Source of the DNA: Alphaproteobacteria bacterium
GTDB taxonomy: Bacteria > Pseudomonadota > Alphaproteobacteria > Caulobacterales > Maricaulaceae
Assembly (NCBI GenBank): GCA_016124675.1
Contig: WGNG01000015.1
Span: forward strand, 80,677-144,676
Direction of reading: 5' to 3'
Length of the DNA stretch: 64,000 nt
A program made the translations under genes and the position numbers. This document shows positions 9,912-17,432 of the stretch, piece by piece. The notes under the pieces are model-generated. The model ran no database searches. It saw nothing but the letters and a program-made list of their open reading frames with translations, and was not told where the DNA came from. The first letter of the stretch is position 1, and every line of letters begins with the position of its first letter.

Positions 9912-9940
9912 AGGCTCGGCCGCCCAGATTCCGTCATCCA

Positions 9941-10066
9941 CCCCCTGTTTTCCCGGAAACCGCGCAGCGGTTATCCGGGAGCCATCCCGGCACGTCTGAG
10001 CCGCCTCGAAGGCGGAGAGGTTCGGTGGATGGGTCCCGGGTCGGCTGCGCCGCCCGGGAAAACAAA
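9941..10066 (+). repeat. TTGTTTTCCCGG-type hairpin repeat, copy 3
   Basis: The copy runs from CCCCCTGTTTTCCCGG to CCGGGAAAACAA and is closely similar to copies 1 and 2 in the opposite orientation, including the AACCGC-GCA-GCGGTT tip hairpin and the GGTGGATGGGTCCCGGG segment. Confidence 0.75.
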
Positions 10067-10149
10067 GAGGCGAAACGGGAGGCATCCCGATCATACGTCC
10101 GGAATCATACGCCCGGACCTCCCCTTGACCCCATGAAAGCGCATTGTCG

Positions 10150-10262
10150 CAAGCGCTCCGGCGGGTCAAGGCCGCCCCGGATTTAATCCGGGGTGCCGCA
10201 TGCGGTGACCGAGCGACGCTCGGTCAGCCTTGACGCGTCGGAGACGCCTTGCGGAAGACTCA
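10150..10262. repeat. Cloverleaf palindrome, full copy 2
   Basis: The outer stem GTCAAGGC (10165-10172) pairs with GCCTTGAC (10227-10234) and extends outward through CTCCG and CGCAAG with a few mismatches. Inside are three hairpins: 10175-10193 (8-bp stem), 10196-10205 (CCGC/GCGG) and 10207-10225 (9-bp stem). Arm sequences differ from copy 1 while the architecture is kept, which points to selection on or mechanistic dependence on the fold. Confidence 0.75.
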
Positions 10263-10325
10263 GGCAATTGGGGTTTGGGGGGCGTGTGTGGGTACGCATT
10301 CCCCCGAACGCGCCAGCACAGACCC

Positions 10326-10793
10326 CTACTTCACCAGCCACCGCCATCCGCCCATGCCGGCGAGCATGGCGGCCAGGAAGATATACACCTCGCCCATCCC
10401 GAGCGCCGCCGCGGACAAGGCCGGGCCGGGGCAGAAACCGGCGAGGCCCCAGCCGGCGCCGAACAGGGCGGCGCCGCCGATCAGGCGCGGGTCGAGCTGG
10501 CGGGCGGCAGGCAGGGAGAAGCTGCCGGCGAAGAGCGGCTTGCCGCGCGGCAGGATGAGGCGGTAGCCGATGGCGGTCACCCCCATGGCGCCGCCCATGA
10601 CGAAGGCGAGGGACGGGTCCCAGGTCCCGGCCACATCCAGGAAGTTGAGCACCTTGGCCGGGTTGATCATGCCGGAGATGACGAGGCCCAGCCCGAACAT
10701 GAGGCCCGCGCCCAGCGCGGCCAGCGGCAGGGCGAATGAGGCGGACGGGGCGGGCGTTGAGGGCGACGGGCGGGCGGTGGGTGTGTCGGTCAT
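10326..10793 (-). CDS. YeeE/YedE family sulfur-compound transporter, second half (DUF6691-like)
   Basis: This 155-residue membrane protein has four likely transmembrane segments and the family motif GFCPGPAL near residue 125. YeeE/YedE proteins carry thiosulfate or related sulfur species through conserved cysteines; in BigR operons such a pair is thought to move sulfur compounds across the inner membrane. The start at ATG 10793 was chosen because upstream residues are Arg/His-rich and unlike the family. It lies 8 bases after the partner gene at 10802-11230. Confidence 0.88.
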   Translation of the reverse strand: MTDTPTARPSPSTPAPSASFALPLAALGAGLMFGLGLVISGMINPAKVLNFLDVAGTWDPSLAFVMGGAMGVTAIGYRLILPRGKPLFAGSFSLPAARQLDPRLIGGAALFGAGWGLAGFCPGPALSAAALGMGEVYIFLAAMLAGMGGWRWLVK

Positions 10794-10801
10794 GGCGGGC
10801 C

Positions 10802-11230
10802 TCACGCGATCAGATGGCGGGTGATGAAGACGGTGGCGGCGCCTGCGGCCATGAATACGGCCACGGAGACGAGGCTGCGCGGGGAGAACAGGCTGAGCCC
10901 GCACACGCCGTGGCCCGAGGTGCAGCCCGAGCCCATCTGCGTGCCCACGCCCACCAGAAGGCCCGCGGCGATCAGGGTCAGCGGACCCGCCTCTATGGTG
11001 ACGGCGACAGGGCCGGAGGCCAGCATCACGATCAGCGGCGCGGCGATGAGGCCCGCCACGAAGGCCAGGCGCCAGAGCCGGTCGGGCACGGACGGGCCGA
11101 TCAGCCCGCCGGCAATGCCGGAAATCCCGGCAATGCGGCCATTGGCGGCCATCAGCCAGACAGCTGACAGGCCGATCAGCGCGCCGCCGATCAGGGCCGA
11201 GACCGGGGTGAAGGGGGTGGCGGCGTCCAT
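10802..11230 (-). CDS. YeeE/YedE family sulfur-compound transporter, first half
   Basis: This 142-residue membrane protein carries GTQMGSGCTSGHGVCG, the cysteine signature of the YeeE/YedE family. With the following gene it makes a two-part transporter, as in bigR-linked loci. The ATG at 11230 has AGGAAAGGA a few bases upstream on its strand; a TTG at 11236 is less likely. It is divergent from the ArsR-type regulator across about 175 bases that contain an operator-like palindrome. Confidence 0.88.
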   Translation of the reverse strand: MDAATPFTPVSALIGGALIGLSAVWLMAANGRIAGISGIAGGLIGPSVPDRLWRLAFVAGLIAAPLIVMLASGPVAVTIEAGPLTLIAAGLLVGVGTQMGSGCTSGHGVCGLSLFSPRSLVSVAVFMAAGAATVFITRHLIA

Positions 11231-11317
11231 GGGCAATCCTTTCCTGCTTCGGGGCCGTTTGGCGTCACGGGGGCGGAGCGGATGGGCGGGTGAGACATCC
11301 CGCCGCGCTGCGCCCCT

Positions 11318-11346
11318 TGATTATCAATTTTGATAAATGATATATG
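11318..11346 (+). promoter_or_regulatory. Operator-promoter for the BigR-type regulator
   Basis: The perfect inverted repeat TTATCA-ATTT-TGATAA (11321-11336) overlaps a possible -35 (TTGATT, 11318-11323) and the spacer before a possible -10 (TATATG, 11341-11346, 17-base spacing). It lies in the divergent interval between the transporter genes and the ArsR-type gene, so the regulator probably binds here and represses both directions until it senses persulfide. Confidence 0.6.
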
Positions 11347-11404
11347 TGAGGACGAAACGCAAGGGGCTTCGCATCGCGTGGAGCCGGAACGCCAGGGCGC
11401 CGAC

Positions 11405-11803
11405 ATGGACCGAGCCGAGACGATGACCCCGCACGACCTTGTCCCGGACGCGGCCCCATCCCCCGGGATCGACCTCGCGCAGTTGCGCGTTCGCGCCCGC
11501 GAGGTGAGCGGGCTCCTGAAGCTGCTGGCCAATCCCGGCCGCCTGCTGATCGCCTGCGAGCTGATGGATGGCGAGCGCACTGTCAGCGAGATCGAGCAGC
11601 GCACCGGCGTGCGCCAGCCCAACCTGTCGCGCGATCTCGCCCGCCTGCGCGCCGCCGGCCTCGCCGCCACGCGCCGCGACGGCAAGGCGGTGCATTACCG
11701 CCTGAAGGATTCGCGCATCCAGCTCCTGATGACCGCCCTGTGCGCGGCCTTCGCATCCGACCTCAAGTCATCCTCCGTCGCTTCAAAGGACACCCTGTCA
11801 TGA
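11405..11803 (+). CDS. ArsR-family transcriptional repressor, BigR/SqrR-like
   Basis: The winged-helix repressor has LLKLLANPGRLLIACELMDGERTVSEIEQRTGVRQPNLSRDLARLRAAGL, the classic ArsR core with the recognition helix at RQPNLSRDL, then a RRDGKAVHYRL wing. BigR/SqrR proteins sense sulfane sulfur through two cysteines; here one Cys sits in IACELM and another near the C-terminus (ALCAAF), the expected pair. Start at ATG 11405 is assumed; earlier in-frame starts exist. Its TGA overlaps the ATG of the next gene (ATGA). Confidence 0.85.
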   Translation: MDRAETMTPHDLVPDAAPSPGIDLAQLRVRAREVSGLLKLLANPGRLLIACELMDGERTVSEIEQRTGVRQPNLSRDLARLRAAGLAATRRDGKAVHYRLKDSRIQLLMTALCAAFASDLKSSSVASKDTLS

Positions 11804-12669
11804 CCCAGAAACCCGACGTCAAGGCCTTCTTCGACCCCGCCACCAACACGGTGAGCTATGTGGTCTGCGACCCGCAGACAAAACAGGCCGCCATCGTGGA
11901 CTCCGTCCTCGACTACGACCCCAAGTCGGGGCGCACCTCCAGGGCCAGCGCCGACGCGGTCATCGCCTATGTGCGCGAGCAGGGCCTCACGGTTCAGTGG
12001 ATCCTGGAGACCCATGTCCACGCCGACCACCTCTCCGCCGCGCCGTATCTGAAGGACCAGGTGGGCGGCACGCTCGCCATCGGCTCCAATATCCGCACCG
12101 TGCAGGACGTGTTCGGCAAGGTGTTCAACGCCGGGACCGAGTTCGCCCGCGACGGCTCGCAGTTCGACCGGCTGTTCGAGGATGGCGAGACGTTCATGCT
12201 GGGCCGTATCGAGGCGAAGGCCATCCACACGCCCGGCCACACGCCCGCCTGCATGACCTATGTCATCGGTGATGCCGCGTTTGTGGGCGACACGCTGTTC
12301 ATGCCCGACTACGGCACCGCGCGCTGCGACTTTCCCGGCGGCGACGCCCATGAGCTCTACCGCTCGATCCAGACACTCTACGCCCTGCCCGACGAGACCC
12401 GCCTCTTCCTGTGCCATGATTATCTGCCGGAGGGGCGCGATGCCTATCAGTGGGAAACCACAATCGGCGCCCAGAAGGCGGGCAATATCCACGTCCACGC
12501 CGGGATCAGCGAGGAGGCCTTCGTCGCCATGCGCACGGCGCGCGACGCCACGCTCGCCATGCCCGTGCTGATCCTGCCCTCGGTGCAGGTGAACATGCGC
12601 GCCGGCCACTTCCCGCCCGCCGACGAGAACGGCCTGACCTATCTGAAAATCCCGGTGGACGCGCTGTAG
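11800..12669 (+). CDS. Persulfide dioxygenase-like metallo-beta-lactamase fold hydrolase (Blh type)
   Basis: The 289-residue enzyme of the ETHE1/Blh group would oxidise glutathione persulfide to sulfite with a mononuclear iron. Metal ligands are visible in THVHADHLSA (about residues 70-79), HTPGHTPACM, VGDTLFMPDYGTARCDF and LFLCHDY. It overlaps the regulator gene by four bases (ATGA), so the two are co-translated. The gene set (regulator, Blh, transporter pair) is the BigR regulon described in Xylella and Agrobacterium, rearranged into divergent halves. Confidence 0.9.
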   Translation: MTQKPDVKAFFDPATNTVSYVVCDPQTKQAAIVDSVLDYDPKSGRTSRASADAVIAYVREQGLTVQWILETHVHADHLSAAPYLKDQVGGTLAIGSNIRTVQDVFGKVFNAGTEFARDGSQFDRLFEDGETFMLGRIEAKAIHTPGHTPACMTYVIGDAAFVGDTLFMPDYGTARCDFPGGDAHELYRSIQTLYALPDETRLFLCHDYLPEGRDAYQWETTIGAQKAGNIHVHAGISEEAFVAMRTARDATLAMPVLILPSVQVNMRAGHFPPADENGLTYLKIPVDAL

Positions 12670-12680
12670 GGGCTCAATCC

Positions 12681-12816
12681 TTGTTTTCCCGGACGCCCCG
12701 GCCCTGCGCCGGGGCGATCCGGGACCCATCCCGACACCTCTGAACCGCCTCGACAGCGGACAGGATGGGTGGATGGGTCCCGGGTCTCGCTACGCTCGAC
12801 CGGGAAAACAAGATGG
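12681..12816 (+). repeat. TTGTTTTCCCGG-type hairpin repeat, copy 4
   Basis: The copy runs from TTGTTTTCCCGG to CCGGGAAAACAAGATGG. The first hairpin tip differs from copies 1-3 (GCCCCGG with CCGGGGC) yet still pairs, a compensatory change. The copy lies between the persulfide hydrolase and the HTH protein. Confidence 0.7.
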
Positions 12817-12831
12817 GCGGCCCGCGCCCCC

Positions 12832-13536
12832 TCACGCTTTCCCGTCCGCCTCCGCCACCTCCGCCGTATCGTCCCGTTTGTACTGGTCGGGATAGAGCGT
12901 ATCGGCCAGGAAGGATTTCGTCGTCGCCCAGTTCGGCAGGCAGTTCACCTCCCCGCGCAGCGCCGCCTTCACCATATTGCGGATCCGCCTGAACCTTTCC
13001 TGTCTGGCGGCCTCGTCCTCGCGCCGGGCGGCCTCGTCATGGTCCGGCGGCAAGGGCAGGGCCTCCAGCAGCCGCGCCGAGTTCAGCACCCGCTCGCACA
13101 GCCGCATCGCCTCGCCGGCCTGTTTGAGCTGGCCCGCCTGCATCAGCTCGACGGCCAGGATCAGCGCCCGCTCCCCCGCCAGGCGCACCTCCAGCGCCCG
13201 CACGGGCACCCATGGCTCCGCCTGCGTCTCCGCCTCCGCCCCGGCCTGCGTCTCCGCCTCCGCCCCGGCCCCCGCCGCGTCCGGCGCAGCGGGCGGCGCA
13301 GCGGCAGAGGCCGCCGCAGCCGCCGCGCGCGCCTTCGCCGCCTCATCCTGGGCCCGCATCCGGACCTGAGCGATGTCCATGGCGCGCCATCGCCCCTCGG
13401 CGGCCCAGCGGTACAGGGTCGGCACCGGCACCTCCAGCGCATCGGCGATGTCCTGCATCGCCGCCCCCGCCTCACGCATCTCGCGCGCCGCTTCCTTGAG
13501 CCGTTCACGCTCGTCTTCGCATCGCCAGTGTTTCAT
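12832..13536 (-). CDS. Helix-turn-helix protein, terminase small-subunit-like, unknown function
   Basis: About 234 residues from ATG 13536 (another ATG lies at 13548). The N-terminus has a predicted HTH (REAGAAMQDIADALEVPVPTLYRWAAEGRW) similar to phage terminase small subunits and gpP-like DNA binders. A low-complexity Ala/Pro/Glu linker follows with an internal repeat (AEAETQ-AG-AEAETQ). The C-terminus (RFRRIRNMVKAALRGEVNCLPNWATTKSF) is unlike anything I recognise. No other phage genes are nearby. A DNA-binding role is likely; the target is unknown. Confidence 0.55.
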   Translation of the reverse strand: MKHWRCEDERERLKEAAREMREAGAAMQDIADALEVPVPTLYRWAAEGRWRAMDIAQVRMRAQDEAAKARAAAAAASAAAPPAAPDAAGAGAEAETQAGAEAETQAEPWVPVRALEVRLAGERALILAVELMQAGQLKQAGEAMRLCERVLNSARLLEALPLPPDHDEAARREDEAARQERFRRIRNMVKAALRGEVNCLPNWATTKSFLADTLYPDQYKRDDTAEVAEADGKA

Positions 13537-13615
13537 GAGCGCGAGCATAGGGCCGGCCGGCGGGGCGGGGATAAGGCGGGCGGAAAAGAACCCACATCTG
13601 CCCGCCAAACCCCCA

Positions 13616-13755
13616 CCCCCTGTTTTCCCGGAAGAGCCGGCCTTGAGCCGGGGCTATCCGGGACCCATTCCCCATAAGCCCCAACCGCCTCGACAGCAGA
13701 CAAGATCGGTGGATGGGTCCCGGGCCTCCCTCCGGTCGCCCGGTAAAACAAGGTG
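13616..13755 (+). repeat. TTGTTTTCCCGG-type hairpin repeat, copy 5
   Basis: The copy runs from CCCCCTGTTTTCCCGG to GGTAAAACAAGGTGG. Both hairpin tips have diverged from copies 1-3 but remain largely pairable, and the GGTGGATGGGTCCCGGG core is kept. One base of the terminal GGGAAAACAA has changed to GGTAAAACAA. Confidence 0.65.
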
Positions 13756-13811
13756 GGTTGTTGTGACTCCCCGGATCAATCTCTCATGAGCTCAGCCCCC
13801 ATGGTCATGGG

Positions 13812-13846
13812 GGAGAGGAGGCTTGACCCGCCGGAGCGCTTGCGCA
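13812..13846. repeat. Partial cloverleaf repeat (left half, inverted)
   Basis: The segment GGCTTGACCCGCCGGAGCG continuing into CTTGCGCATG is the reverse complement of the left outer arm of the copy at about 10143-10172 (GCGCATTGTCGCAAGCG, CTCCGGCGGGTCAAGGC), with a small gap. The rest of the element is absent. Confidence 0.55.
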
Positions 13847-14068
13847 TGAGGCCCCCAAGACCGACCCTGGGGATCGTTCGACGGGCCGGACGGGTGGTCG
13901 GCGCTGCCGCCCTTTCCTCCCCCGCTTGCGGGGGAGGTGGTCCGAAGGACCGGAGGGGGGGACACGCCGGTCCCGCCTGCACCGCCCCTGAAGTCCGCAC
14001 CGCCCGCTCCCCCCTCCGTCTGGCGCTACGCGCCAGCCACCTCCCCGAAGTGAGCATGGCAAAGTGCC

Positions 14069-14998
14069 TTAAGGAGATAAATGGCGCGCGGATATCTTCG
14101 GATCTACGCTCACTTTATGACGTGCTGTGCCACCACGCTCATTTATGGACGCTTCAAAGTCGAGAGCCTTGATGCCAGCTCCCCAATCGCCCAGCAAAAA
14201 AAGCGCTTCAGTGACTTTGCTCCGTGTGGCGCTGGGTCCTCCAATTACGCTATGCCTATCAATTGGCATATACTTTGCACCGGCACCTTTATACAGTTGC
14301 CGCAAGCTCTCGTGATCGGCGTTGGTCACTATGATTTTCGCCCCACGCTTCTCAGCTCTAGAAGCGGCTCTACAAAGACGCTCCTGATCCGCCCATGTAA
14401 ATAGTTGTTCATTATATCTAACAAAGCCATTATTATTGTGCCTTGTTGTATACGGCGGATCAATAAAGATCAATGATCCATCGCCAGATCGATTCAACGT
14501 CACTTCAAAATCGGTGCATTCAATCGATACTTTCATCAGAATTCGCGAAATAGCCTCAAAGTCATCGGTGTCAAAAACAATCCGGCTCTTAGTTCCTATT
14601 GGCACATTGAATTGGCCGCGCTTGTTCACTCTGTAAATGCCATTAAAACACGCTCTATTGAGATACATAAATCGAGATGCACGATCAATTTCATTGCTCG
14701 GAATCTGTCCTCTTACGGTGTAATAGTAGGCTTCCGAATGATGCCTTTGATGATCAACAAGTGCATCGTAAAGCTCTTTCGGCCTATCTCGTATAATACT
14801 GTAGCAGTTTACAAGCTCTGGATTGATATCGCTGACATAACCAGAATGAGGCGCAGTCGCCAATAGCACTGCGCCACCACCCAAAAATGGTTCATAATAA
14901 TTTGCTATCGGCGGCTTAAGGAGCGGAGCAATTTTGTTTAAGATCCACCTCTTCCCACCAGCCCACTTGAGGAACGGTGCAGCTTCGCGAATAAACAT
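14069..14998 (-). CDS. Dam-like DNA adenine N6-methyltransferase (D12 class)
   Basis: The methylase has FLKWAGGKR (motif I, residues 9-17), a PFLGGGAV segment, DINPELVN, and catalytic DPPY at 180-183, the order of the Dam/DpnIIA class; such enzymes commonly modify GATC-type sites. It carries about 35 extra residues after the usual C-terminus (ALDFEASINERGGTARHK). It is third in an AT-rich operon, its ATG overlapping the HEPN-like stop (TAATG). No classic restriction gene follows, so it may label host DNA for the nuclease-DGQHR protein upstream. Confidence 0.88.
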   Translation of the reverse strand: MFIREAAPFLKWAGGKRWILNKIAPLLKPPIANYYEPFLGGGAVLLATAPHSGYVSDINPELVNCYSIIRDRPKELYDALVDHQRHHSEAYYYTVRGQIPSNEIDRASRFMYLNRACFNGIYRVNKRGQFNVPIGTKSRIVFDTDDFEAISRILMKVSIECTDFEVTLNRSGDGSLIFIDPPYTTRHNNNGFVRYNEQLFTWADQERLCRAASRAEKRGAKIIVTNADHESLRQLYKGAGAKYMPIDRHSVIGGPSATRSKVTEALFLLGDWGAGIKALDFEASINERGGTARHKVSVDPKISARHLSP

Positions 14999-15741
14999 TA
15001 GGATGGCACTTTCGGGTCAACGTCAGTACGAAGCCATTCAACAAATTCCAAATCTTCCTCTTTATACGTCCTTGCCTGATTTTTGTGCGCAGCAATTTTC
15101 CGGAGCGCATTAAAATGATGAAGCCAATCAAGATAGTATTTTGAACCCTTACTGTCTTCCGGACGAGGATTATTAAAAACAGATACGAAGTGATCCCAAT
15201 TATTCTTCTGCTTGATAACCTCGCGTATTCCCAGCAAATCAATATAAGCAATCTTCTCACGTCTACGATCAGAGTCATCTGACTGTTGATTGCGAAAGCA
15301 ATTCTCGCGCACCTTCGGAGACTGCACCCCAAGTTCGAAGTAGGCTGGTTCACCTGAAGGCAACATGTGCGTGCCGTGGACGATCTTCAACGTTTTGATC
15401 GTGAAATTCGTCAATCTCTCCGAGAGAGAAAGAATAAAATAATTCATATCTTCAATTTCCTGTGATTCTCCTTGCTCCTTCCAGCGAACAAATTCATGAG
15501 GTGCAAAACTATTATTTTGCGAATAAATTATGTTGATCAAATTGAATCGGTATTCTGTAACGCCGCCCTCACCAAACTTTCTTGAAAATAAATCTAATAT
15601 TTGTTTGTCGCTGGCCGTTGATATAAATTTTGATACAGGCTCAATAAAATTGACCAACTCTTCTATCGCCTTGGATTCTTTGATCGTCGCAAAATCAAGC
15701 GCCTTTTTAACCTTTAGAAAGTCAATTGCTTCAGAAATCAA
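14998..15741 (-). CDS. HEPN-like protein, candidate RNase effector
   Basis: 247 residues, mostly helical. The C-terminus (YYLDWLHHFNALRKIAAHKNQART, about 202-225) has the R-X4-H motif (R214, H219) of HEPN ribonucleases, close to the Swt1-type HEPN domain. The N-terminal 120 residues are not recognised. It starts with TTG directly after the TAA of the upstream gene in the same reading frame; no other plausible early start exists. It overlaps the methylase start by one base. Lower G+C than flanks. RNase activity is inferred from the motif alone. Confidence 0.6.
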   Translation of the reverse strand: MISEAIDFLKVKKALDFATIKESKAIEELVNFIEPVSKFISTASDKQILDLFSRKFGEGGVTEYRFNLINIIYSQNNSFAPHEFVRWKEQGESQEIEDMNYFILSLSERLTNFTIKTLKIVHGTHMLPSGEPAYFELGVQSPKVRENCFRNQQSDDSDRRREKIAYIDLLGIREVIKQKNNWDHFVSVFNNPRPEDSKGSKYYLDWLHHFNALRKIAAHKNQARTYKEEDLEFVEWLRTDVDPKVPS

Positions 15742-17349
15742 TTACAAATGAGCGCGAATACCTGGATTTGTTGCAATATAGGCTTTATTTCCCTCCGACC
15801 AACGCTTTGGATTGGCGGCCTCTATAGACGCAAAATAACCGGCGATAATCTTTGCAGCTCTGTCGATTGTTAGGTCGTCAGTTGCCGCCGAAAGTGGCCC
15901 GGGCACTCTGGTGCTCTTGAGTGCTCGGCCAATTAGTTGAGCTTGGGTAAAGCCTTTCACCACTTCTGATACGGTGAGGTTTTGGGTTGGCTCTGGTGCG
16001 ACGCCTTCTACTTTGAACCGCCGGAACAGCGGACTCGTTTTATCCCGATCTAGCTTGCGGACAACTGCGGAAGCGAGCGCCGAAACGGCGGTTTTCGGAT
16101 CATCATCTCCGAGTCGTAGGTCGGCGAGCAGGCTAACCAACAAACTTTTAGGTACGCTCTTCTGTTTGCTATTAATGGCGATGAAAAGATTTGCTTCGTT
16201 TTCGGCTTGCATTTCTTCAAAAGCCACAACGATAAGATTGTCGTCTAGTTTATTATCTGAAAGGCCGGAATACCCAAAAAGCCGATGCTGACCGTCGATG
16301 ATCCAAGCTGATCGATAAACGGACGGAAGCTCTATCCATCCAAAAGTAACATTCAGATTGTCGTTCTCTTTATTAGATATTGGACTAAATCGAGGCTTTT
16401 TGGAAAAGTTGATAAGTATGTTCGTGGGAAAATATCCACCACCATTAATGAACTGACCAATTTGCTTTATTCGGCTTTTGCTTACCATTCTTTGATATGC
16501 GGGCCGCGCGTCAATTGGATTCAATGCTTGGTGGTTGACATATGAGATTTTTAGAAGATCACGAGGCGTTGCGGTGAAGCTATAAAAGGTTTGGCTCCCC
16601 AACTTCCCTTTCATCGCGGGCAGCTTCTTTCCGGCGAGCCCTGGAACTTTCTGGTCACGAAGGAAATCACCAAGAATTTGATATTTTGCAGCTGGCCCCA
16701 TGTGGCCAATAAAATTGGCAAAATATTGTAATTCATTTTCGGTGACGATTTGTATCGAGGCATCCTCTGCCCGCCTTACGTCTTCGTCTGACCAAATAAT
16801 GTTTTCCGTTACGTATATCCATATGATTTTTGGTTTCGGACGCTCGCCAAATCGGCGATATAATGATGAACGAATATAGGCCTGTAATGCCTGTGTCTCA
16901 AGCAAATCTTTTTGAAGTGTTCGACGACCGCGTATCTTGCGTGATTTGCACTCAGCGATAATGACGGTTTCTGGATCCTCAGCATAAACATCAATTTGCT
17001 TGCTTCCGCGGCTGCCCGATTCGCGCTCAAACTCGATACAGAAATGTTGACCGTTCATAACGCCATAACCGAGATCAGCAAACAAAGCCCATACGCGGTC
17101 CTCCAGCCAGTCTGCATGGGACTTTGGGCGCCTTACCCTCGCCGATTTTTTGCTTTTGCGTGCAAGGGTCCAACCAGCGGCCTCTGATTGTGAAATATCT
17201 GCGAGATGCACCAATTTTTCGTCAAATGAGCGCTTTCTCAGGCGCATGGCCTTTTTTATTTCGGTGTCACTGGATAGGAGCGGTTCACCAAATTTCGCTG
17301 CATCGGTGTCTAACAGGCGTTTGATCGGATCGTCTGTCATTTCGGTCAT
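15742..17349 (-). CDS. PD-(D/E)XK nuclease fused to DGQHR (DndB-like) domain
   Basis: 535 residues. The N-terminal half holds a PD-(D/E)XK nuclease: D120 in SKQIDVY and E133-C-K135 in IIAECKSR. The C-terminal half is a DGQHR-domain protein: AYQRMVSKSRIKQIGQFINGGGYFPTNILI, then IIDGQHRLFGYS (DGQHR at 352-356) and ANLFIAINSKQKSVPKSLL. DGQHR proteins such as DndB occur with DNA-modification defence. It leads an operon with a HEPN-like protein and a Dam-like methylase, in AT-rich DNA. I infer an anti-phage role; biochemical activity is not known. Confidence 0.75.
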   Translation of the reverse strand: MTEMTDDPIKRLLDTDAAKFGEPLLSSDTEIKKAMRLRKRSFDEKLVHLADISQSEAAGWTLARKSKKSARVRRPKSHADWLEDRVWALFADLGYGVMNGQHFCIEFERESGSRGSKQIDVYAEDPETVIIAECKSRKIRGRRTLQKDLLETQALQAYIRSSLYRRFGERPKPKIIWIYVTENIIWSDEDVRRAEDASIQIVTENELQYFANFIGHMGPAAKYQILGDFLRDQKVPGLAGKKLPAMKGKLGSQTFYSFTATPRDLLKISYVNHQALNPIDARPAYQRMVSKSRIKQIGQFINGGGYFPTNILINFSKKPRFSPISNKENDNLNVTFGWIELPSVYRSAWIIDGQHRLFGYSGLSDNKLDDNLIVVAFEEMQAENEANLFIAINSKQKSVPKSLLVSLLADLRLGDDDPKTAVSALASAVVRKLDRDKTSPLFRRFKVEGVAPEPTQNLTVSEVVKGFTQAQLIGRALKSTRVPGPLSAATDDLTIDRAAKIIAGYFASIEAANPKRWSEGNKAYIATNPGIRAHL

Positions 17350-17432
17350 TGCGAACCTACAGTTTTACTGATTCGCATTTCGAGTTGATTCACGAGGCTT
17401 AGTCAATGCCTTGGCGAGGCTCCCGACCCCCC

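Larger units (their letters stand above)
9774..10325. other. Repeat-filled intergenic region
   Basis: No gene is seen. In order it holds a perfect 16-bp hairpin (9878-9911), hairpin repeat copy 3 (9941-10066) and a full cloverleaf repeat (about 10150-10262). Overlapping open frames on both strands are repeat artefacts. Confidence 0.75.
13537..14068. other. Repeat-filled intergenic region at the edge of the defence island
   Basis: No gene is seen. The region holds hairpin repeat copy 5 (13616-13755), an inverted left half of the cloverleaf repeat (about 13812-13846), a 10-bp hairpin (13916-13937) followed by GGTCC-GAA-GGACC, and a further hairpin at about 14019-14036 (CTGGCGC-TAC-GCGCCAG). 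It forms the boundary between G+C-rich chromosome and the AT-richer genes that follow. Confidence 0.7.

Noticed and set aside
12832..13536. Prophage remnant
   Set aside because: Only one gene is terminase-like; no integrase, portal, capsid or attachment sites are seen.
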